NCBI RefSeq assembly: GCF_947172395.1
Contig: NC_069093.1
Span: 14,047,561-14,111,560, forward strand
DNA: 64,000 nucleotides
Direction of reading: 5' to 3'
Origin: Bicyclus anynana
Taxonomy: Eukaryota > Arthropoda > Insecta > Lepidoptera > Nymphalidae
Shown here: in pieces, positions 25,301 through 34,300 of the stretch
Numbering within the stretch: the first letter of the stretch is position 1
How the letters are laid out: each line of letters starts with the position of its first letter
Notes under the pieces: model-generated
Seen by the model: only the letters and a program-made list of their open reading frames with translations
Databases searched by the model: none
Told to the model about the DNA's origin: nothing
Program-made: the position numbers and the translations under genes

Positions 25301-28300
25301 TGAGGAGATCCGCAGAATAACCAAAGTCACCGACATAGCTCAACGAGTTGCGAAGCTAAAGTGGCAATGGGCGGGGCACATAGTTCGAAAAGCCGGTGTA
25401 CGTTGGGGTCCCAAAGTGGAATCGCGACCCCCCACCAGGTGGACTGACGACATCAAGCGAGTCGCAGAGATTCGCTGGATGCAGGCGGCTCAGTATCGTG
25501 ATGTTTGGAAGTCCCTAAACAAAAGGCCTATGTCCTGCAGTGGACGTCCATCGGCTGATATGATGATGATGATGACCCATAGATGCTTGCCTATATGGCG
25601 ATCACATTTTTGCACAAACCAATGCCGGTAGCAGAATAAATGTTATTCTGATTCTGGCATTGGTTTTCCATTTATGATTCTGTTTATGCCATAGACCAGT
25701 TTAGTAAGAGCTCAGTACATTTGTTATAAAATATTGTTACTATCAATAAAATAATACTGAATTCAAAAGTGTAAATTGCAGTGATTTCCTTTCTTTTAGA
25801 TCAACAGCAAGTGGGCAGGCTGGCACTATGGGCTGTGCTGGAGGTACGGGCTCGGAGAAAGACAAACAAACTCAACATTGGGAAAGAAGAGTGCGCACAC
25901 TTAAGTAAGTTAGGAAACCAATATTATTTCAAATTCAAATTCAAATTCAAAATTCATTTATTTCAAGTAGGCTCAGTTTACAAGCACTTTTGACACGTCA
26001 GTTGACTATTTGTAAAGATTCTACCACCGGTTCGGAAGGCAGGTTCTGCTGAGAAGATACCGGCAAGAAACTCAACAGTTGCTCTTTTGAAAAAGTCATA
26101 CAGTATTACAATTTACATTTGATAACAATTAAATTACAATTTCTTATAGTTTTATTTCGTGTGTGAAGGTGGAAGCTGATCCAATGGCCTCCAAGCACCT
26201 TTGTCGTTAAGGAACTCATCAATAGTGTAGTAACCTTGACTAAGTAAATGTTTTTTAACACATTGCTTAAAGTTATGCATTGGCAAGTCCATCACAGTCT
26301 TTAATTTAGCTTTTAAACCTTATACCTATGTGTAAATAGGTTACTACAACATTATTTTGATTGTTGATTGATTATTCAAGCTCCAAGTACTCATAACCTG
26401 AGTGTCGAGTGGCAGTTTTCAATGTTTTCACACTATGACTATCGCGTAACCGTAAACGCGAATTTCTAAGAAATTGAAACAGCGCCATCTAGTGGCACTA
26501 CTGCATAAGTGTTTCAATTCCTTAGAAAATCGCGTTTACGGTCACGCGGCAGTCACGGTATGAAAACTGCCAATCAGCACCCTGGTACCTTCACTGGCGC
26601 TTTTGCGTTACGTGACGATTTCTATGTAAAAAAACCGTTCCAATATCGTTCGGTTCTACAAATAAATTACTATACTTTTTATATTTTTTCATTCCCTGCA
26701 ATGCTTTATCGGGATATGATGATTTTTCAGACGCCTAGTCCAGGGCTGGCAGCAGGCGCGAGTGCCCACCATACTGTCGGCGCCGGATCTTGAAGTGTGC
26801 GGCGCGCACTCCGTCACTGTGCGACTGAAGGACCCACGCTCTGCGCAACCAGCGTTGCGTGACCCGCCTATTGTTACTAAGTATAAAGGTAACTGGTTTT
26901 TGTTTAATGGTTCTTATCTATAATTTAGGCGTACAGCCATTTGAAGATCATCTCTTGATGATCGGACGCCTAGTCCAGGGCTGGCAGCAGGCGCCAATAC
27001 CCACCTTACTGTCAACGACGGATGTCGAAGTATGCGGAATTCTTAGCTATGATTTATGAAAATGCGTACAACCATCATCACTCTTTTAACCAGCTCTACG
27101 AACCTGCATATCTATACTTATAATAAATCTGTAGAGAGGTCAATTCTGTACATGAAATATATTTTCAAAATAACTATCAGGGGGTGATTAGTGGTCGATA
27201 CTGATGCCAAAATTGCAATCAGTAAAATTTTTGTCTGTCTGTCTGTCTGTATGTTCTTTATAGAAACAAAAACTACTCGACGGATTTTAACGAAGCTTGG
27301 TACAATTATTCTTCATACTCCTGGGCAGGTTATAGTATACTTTTCATCATGCTATGATCAATAGGAGCAGAGCAGTGAAGGAAAATGTTGGGAAAACGGG
27401 AGAAGTTACTCAATTTTTTAAGCTTCCGTGGTGTGGTATGTTCGTTATAGAAACAAAAACTACACGACGGATTTTAACAAAGCTTGGTACAATCATTTTT
27501 TATACTCCTGGGCAGATTATAGTATACTTTTCATCACGCTACAATCAATAGGAGCAGAGCAGTGAAGGGAAATGTTGAGAAAAAAGGAGAAGTTACTCCA
27601 TTTTTTAAGTTTCCGTCGCCGTCGCGTGGTAGGGTGGGGATAGGGTAGGTTTAGGGTAGGGGTAGGGTAGTGGTAGGGTAAGGATAGGGGTAGTGGTAGG
27701 GTAGGGAAGGGGTAGAGTAGGGGTAGAGGTAGTAGTAGGGTTTCACGCGGACGAAGTCGCGGGCGTCCGCTAGTTGTTACTAAGTATAGAAGGAATTTGG
27801 TCTTTAGCATGATTCTCAGCTATGATTCACGCTACAAATATTTGAAGATCATCTCTTAATGATTAGACACCTAGTCTAAGGCTGCCAGCAGGTGTGAGTG
27901 CCGATTATGCTGTCAGGGCCAGTTCTCAGTATATACCGTGAATTTTATTTTATAATAACCTAATGGTATCGATCCTAGAACATACGGCTTACTTTGCTCA
28001 CGCCTAGATACGCCACTGAGTATCACTTGATACCGAACTCCTCAGTCCACACTAATTTACAGCAGAGCATCGTCCTTTAAAACTGGTTGGATTTTTACTT
28101 TTACAAATGGCACAGACCGGTGTCTGGTAGCAGTGATACCGGTGCGGAAAAATCCAGTCCTGCGAATGACCAACCTTTTTATGGAGAATATCAACATACA
28201 ACAAATCCCGATGGCCGCGCTATCGTCCTTTAAGCTCGTAGAAATTATCCCAATTAAAAAGTTTTGTCAGAGATTTTATAATTTTTTAGCATCAGAATGG

Positions 28301-31300
28301 TCTGAATTAGAAATTTTTGTCGGTTATTTTCAAATATTCGATTTTTTTTCCCAGTGGAATGGTCATCACGAGCGGATTTTTCGAACGTGTGCGGCTGTCG
28401 CGAGGTGACCGCGTCAGGCGCGAACTGCACACGAGTCCTGGTGGCGGGCCTGACTCGCGGCCGCCGGTACTTCTTCCGTGCCTCCGCGGGTAATGTGAAG
28501 GGTTGGGGGCCCTTCACCGTGTCAGTACCACGGAGCGTTGTGCCTAGTAGTGAGTGGGACTTTTCTTTCTGATAGGGCTCGTTAGCTCAATAGACTACAA
28601 GCCCTTGAACAAAAATTACATGTGAAATGAACCAGCATGAATACGCTTAAAAGGCTGTATATCAGAAAATAAATCTGTGCACTATGCCGTCATTTCTGAG
28701 CGGTACAGGTGAGTACGCGAGTGAATGGAATTTCTCAGGTACAAATGATGAATTACGACTAATTTTAATGTTATTATTTTCTGATATAGTAACAGCCTTC
28801 TAAGCGTTATTCATGTTGGTTCATTTCTTTTTTTTATTCTTGACAAGTTGGCCCTTGACTACAATCTCACTTAATAGTAAGTGATGATGCAGTCTTAGAT
28901 GGAAGCTGGCTAACTCGTTAGGAGGAGGATGAAAATCCACACTCCTTTCGGTTTCTACACGACATCGTACCGGAACGCTTGGCGGTACGTCTTTGCCGGT
29001 AGGGTGGTAACTAGCCACGGCCGAAGCCTCCCACCAGTCAGACCTGGACCAATTAAGAAAATCTCAATCTGCCCAGCTGGGGATCGAACACAGGACTTCC
29101 GTTTTGTGAATCCACCGCGCATACCACTGCGCCACGAAGGCCGTCAAAAAAATTTAACAGTATCATCGGGAGGTTTTGGTGCAGAATCACTGCCAGCGCA
29201 GAGAATCGATGTGGTCTGTGCGCTTAGTGGGATCAATCCCGACTTTGGTTGAGATCCAAGTGACGTAAAAAACCGAAGAGCTGAAATAACAAGATATGAT
29301 ACAGAGGTCAGCAGTACTCGTATAATGCTGATTCGTCATTAATTATAATGTATACAGGGTGTCTCGCAAATGGTAGATACACCACCTAATTATCTAAAAC
29401 TTATTAGAATAGTTTTTGATAAAATTCTAGGGTGACCAACTTATATATATTTTTTTTTTGGTTTTTTAAATTTTTTCTATTTTGAATCAGTTTTTTCAAT
29501 GATGCATAGCGGCTGCTGTAATTAAGATTTTAAAGATCTGATTTTGATTGAACATTACGGAATAAATTATCAATACACTCTGACACTATTTTTTTAAATA
29601 ATACTTTATTTGTTTTGTAGAAGAAGCAAAAAAATAATTATTGCACTTAGAAAAGTCCTGTAAAAAATGTATATTTAAGTGGGAAATCGTGATGCTTAGC
29701 GATAGTCCTCCAAACGGGTTCTGATATTACCGTAATCCTATCTATCTATCGGATATAATCGGATTATTAAACGCAAGCTTTTAGTAAAGTCTTATTATAG
29801 TGTTAGTGAGTATATAAATGATAAAAAAGCTTGGTGTTAAACTGTAATAAACGACTGTGTGCTTAGTTTTAAATAAGTTTGTAAAATGGTGGTAAACCAA
29901 AAAAATAAACCTTGGCTGAGTTTGTTGTGGGCTCTTCTCGGACCAACCTTTGGAACCCTCGTAACTTTTTAAGTTTTCGTCTATTATTACCACCATTAGA
30001 TTAAATTAAATTTTGACTTGTAAACGGGTTTGGCGTTTGACCTTTCAAAAATGCTTGTAAAATAAGCCTAATTGAAATAAAAGAATTTTGAATTTTTTTT
30101 TTAATTTATACTACTTTGTGACAGTAGATACAACAGCCTGTATTCTCAGGTTGGCATGACGTATCGTCGCGAACATCCCGCGGCGAGCCGGGCGGCGCCG
30201 CAGCAGCGCTGGAAGCGCTAGCCAACGCCGCCGCCAGCGCCCGCCAGCGCCCGCCGGCGCAACCGCCGCGCCTGCCGAGGAAGAAGACCGCCACCATCCG
30301 ACAGCTGTTCACCGCTGCCAGCAAGTTCCAGAAGAATTTGAGGAGGTGAGTTCCGAGACCATCCCAAAAAGCACTGGTGAAAAGCATTATAAACGACTAG
30401 CGGAATTTAGTCGTTACTCGTCCTCGTGGAATTTAGTTTTTAACAAATCCCTCGGGAACCATGGATTTTTACAGAATATAAAGTAGCCTATGTGTTAATC
30501 CAGGCTATAATATATCTCAATACCTAATTTCAGCTAATTCGGTTCAGTAGTCGGGACGTGAAAGAGTAACAAACATTCATATTATCAAAATCATCAGTTT
30601 TCGCAAATCTCGGGAAACCATGGATTTTTCCGGGATAAAAAGCCTATGTGTTAATCCAGAGTAAAATCTATTTCCATTACAAATTTTAGCCAAATCACTT
30701 CAGTAGTAGTGGCGTTAAAGAGTAATAAACATCCAAACATACATCCAAACATCCATACAAACTTTCGCGTTTATAATATTAGTAAGATATATACGAGTAT
30801 ATACGAGAGACAATAAAATCAAGACGCCAGCTGATGCCCTAAATCGGGCTAACTGGGCGACTTGTCCTAGAAATCGGATCTCACCTAGTGGGACCACGCT
30901 AGGACGGAGAAGAAGTTGGATGCTTATTATGAGTTTTTGATAATTTTCCTTTCATCATAATTTACAACAGATTGTTTATTTTGTGCTATCGTTCGGTATC
31001 AACCCATATTCGGCTCACTGCTGAGCTCGAGTCTCCTCTCAGAATGAGAGGGGTTAGGCCAATAGTCCACCACGCTGGCCAATGCGGATTGGCAGATTTC
31101 ACACACGCAGAGAATTAAGAAAATTCTCAGGTACGCAGGTTTCTACACGATGTTTTCCTTTACAGTTAAATGCTATAATTAATATATTTTACTTAATAAT
31201 TATAAATTGAATTCCTCTAGGGGAGTGTACTTGGCATGCATCATCTACCACGAAGACAAGGTGCTGGTTACCAGCGAAGAGTTCCTGCCGGTCATCGAAG

Positions 31301-34300
31301 TGGACGAGACATATCCAGCTTGTATATACACAGACTTCCACTGGCTTATGAAGGTATTGTTCAGTGTTGCTATGAATAAGTTGCAAGCTCAAAGAAATTG
31401 TTTATGGTCCTTCGAGCCGGATTACATGTCATATGTCGCAAATTCAGCTTTTTTATCAACTTCAACGTGGTTCTATACCTTTATGAAGTCTATATAAACT
31501 GAAAGAACTACTACTAAGTTTCTCGAAGCTTCTCAAAGGCAAAATTGTGGCAAATTGGTTTTTTATCAAGCAAGACAATTTAGGATGTACCATTAGTAGA
31601 TATGTGTAAATTGATAAGCAAAGTTAAAAATTTGGTCTCTTTTGTCTGCTCTTTTGGATCAATCAGCGGAATTACGTTTCCAGGTATCATGTTCCTGGGA
31701 CGAAGTGAAGGCACTGAGATCAGATATGGAGAAGCACACTTCTTCGTCTATACACTTTCGACTGAAGTTGCTTACTGCGGCGGCGCAGATGCAATCAGCC
31801 CTCTGCATTCAGGATCTAGGTAAGAATTATTTCTTTTTACTTTCCGACAGTTCGGTATGCGTTGATTTATCACTAAGTTATCTTAGTTTCGATTCTCATA
31901 TGGGATTTAAGGACCTTGACTTGAAACCTATCGAGTCAGGCCTAAACAAGTTGTTGGCCGTTGCTGTAAATGGTTTAGGGTTAGAGTGATTTTGAGAAGT
32001 ATTTTAGAGGTTAAAATTCTGACAGATAATTAGCAACCTCCTATTTCTACTACTCAAATGTGTGGAAAAACATCGTGAGGAAACTGCATACCTGAGAATT
32101 TTCTAGGTGTGTGAAGACTGCCAATCGCATTGGACCAGCGTGGGTGGATCAACTCCGCTCATTCTGAGAGGAGACTCATGCTCAACGGCGAACTGGGTTG
32201 GAACGAAATATAGGTTGTTAATGATGACCTAGTACGAGCGAATTTTAATGGCCTCTATTATGCAACTGTTTCATATTCTACCATTATCAAATTGCTCTCA
32301 GGTCAACTGTACCACAAACCGCTCCGAGACGCGCACGGCACGGTGGTGCTGTCGTGCGTCAACGTGATCAAGTCGCAGAAGTCGGTGTCGGCGCTGAACT
32401 CGCGCTGGGTGCCGGTGGCCAAGTTGCGGCGGAGGGTGCTGAGCGAGGACAACACTATGGGAGAGCTGCTCATGGCGTCGGTGCACGAACAGATCGCTTA
32501 CCATCAGGTGAGTCGTGAACGTGATCAAGTCGAAAAAGTTGGTGTCGGCGGTGAACTCGCGCTGGGTGCCGGTGGCCAAACTGCGGCGTTCGAGCACGAT
32601 CAGATCCTGCTTCCCTTGTTGTCTAAAGTGCTAGAACGTATTGTGCATCATCAGCTCAACCCTTTTCTAAAAAATAATCATATACTTCACCCATTACAGT
32701 CGGGTTTCAGACGTAAACATTGCACTGTTACTGCTCTCGTTGAATTTTGTGACAATTTACGGGCTAATATGGATAATCAACTTCTGTCTGTTCTTGTTCT
32801 TTTAGATTTTGGTAATGCCTTCAACACGATTGACTTGGACATCCTTCTTGCTATCTTAAAATCCCTCAATATATCTCAAGTTCCATTAAATTGGTTCTAT
32901 GTATACTTAAATGGACGCAAGCAGTGTGTGTTTAATAACGATAAGCTCTCCTCATATGCATCGCTTATTGCTGGGGTCCTTCAAGGTGGTATTCTCTCTC
33001 CTCTTCTTTTTGCTATTTTTATTAACACAGTCTTATTTTACTATCGTAGAGATTTATATAAGGCCGTCTTTGCAAGTATTTCTACTTCTTCTAACCGCCC
33101 CAGCTAGCTCTGGGTAGTTCTTTTTGTTCTACCTACGACGATGTCACTAAAGTTGTTTTTAGTATAAAGCTCTTATGATAAATCAATTTTCTACACTTCG
33201 ACAGTAGTTTTGACTCTGCGTTGTTGAATTAATAAGTCAATCAGGCCAGGAGAATTTTACTGGTAATTGAATTATTTTCGTACCCATTCATTATCGCTTA
33301 TTTGTCCACATTTCAAGAGTCTTTTTTTACCGCCATTCCACGAGGAAAATATTAACAAAATATAATTTCCCAGGTATCCAGATACCAACTGCCCCGAGGG
33401 CTGTACATGGGGTATCTCAAGCTGCAGTCATCGGTGGAGGTGGTGCGGATAGTGGCGCCGGCGCGGACCCCCAACGTCCCTCCACACACTCGCGTTCGGG
33501 ACAACCCACACGTTTCTGCGTACGTATGACTATTTCATTCTTAAATTAATATTCTAATATTTCAAGATTTTTACAAGCAAAACAATATTTTATGTAGGTA
33601 TACAAGTTGTGAAAATGTAAAAACAATACAAACATATACAAATTGCCACAAAAACATTCTCTAGACAAACCTTTAGATCAGTAGCGTGTAGTTCAAAGAT
33701 CCAAAAGCGGTATTGCCTACCGTGAGCTGTTCTCATTACGAAGCTATTGGATATATTAGAGAAGAAATTTTTAATTTTGTACAATTTTCACGGATAGTGC
33801 CTACCCTAGTTAAATAACTACCTAGTTTGTAAAGATATTTGAACCTTAATCACCTCTTATTTAGGCTAGCCTACATTAGCTTAATATATTAACTTAAAAA
33901 TATTTTTATTCAAAACAACATATTATTAAGAAGTTAAGAATAAATAACAAATCAAAAGTTTGCAGCAATCTTGTTTTTATTCATGTGCTTGTATCTTTCA
34001 GGGAGGAATGGGAATATCTGAAATCTCAATCCGGCAAAACTGACGAAGCTCAATCAATGAACAACCTCGTACCGATCGCTGCGTACGAGAAACCTTCAGA
34101 ATCTCAGGAGATGTTCCTCGAACAGATCGCCACGGCTTCGCGGAGACTCTTTAAAGACATGGAGATACCCGACGAAAGCGTCATCACCCACCGAATATAC
34201 GATCTCGAAGTTATAGAGCTCAATAATGACGTCAGCTTTGTCATGGTGTGTCCGCCCGCAGAGCAAGCCTGCTCGGTGCCGGGACAAAAAGAAATCCTAC

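Noticed and set aside
25254..25631. 125-codon open frame as a host gene
   Set aside because: KWQWAGH, RWTDDIKR and the (ATG)n tail identify it as the end of an RTE-type LINE.
31642..31672. Earlier acceptor for wake exon J
   Set aside because: An AG at 31,671-31,672 would add residues not seen in the family; the TTTCCAG at 31,683 is in phase with exon I and gives the expected VSxSWDEVK start.
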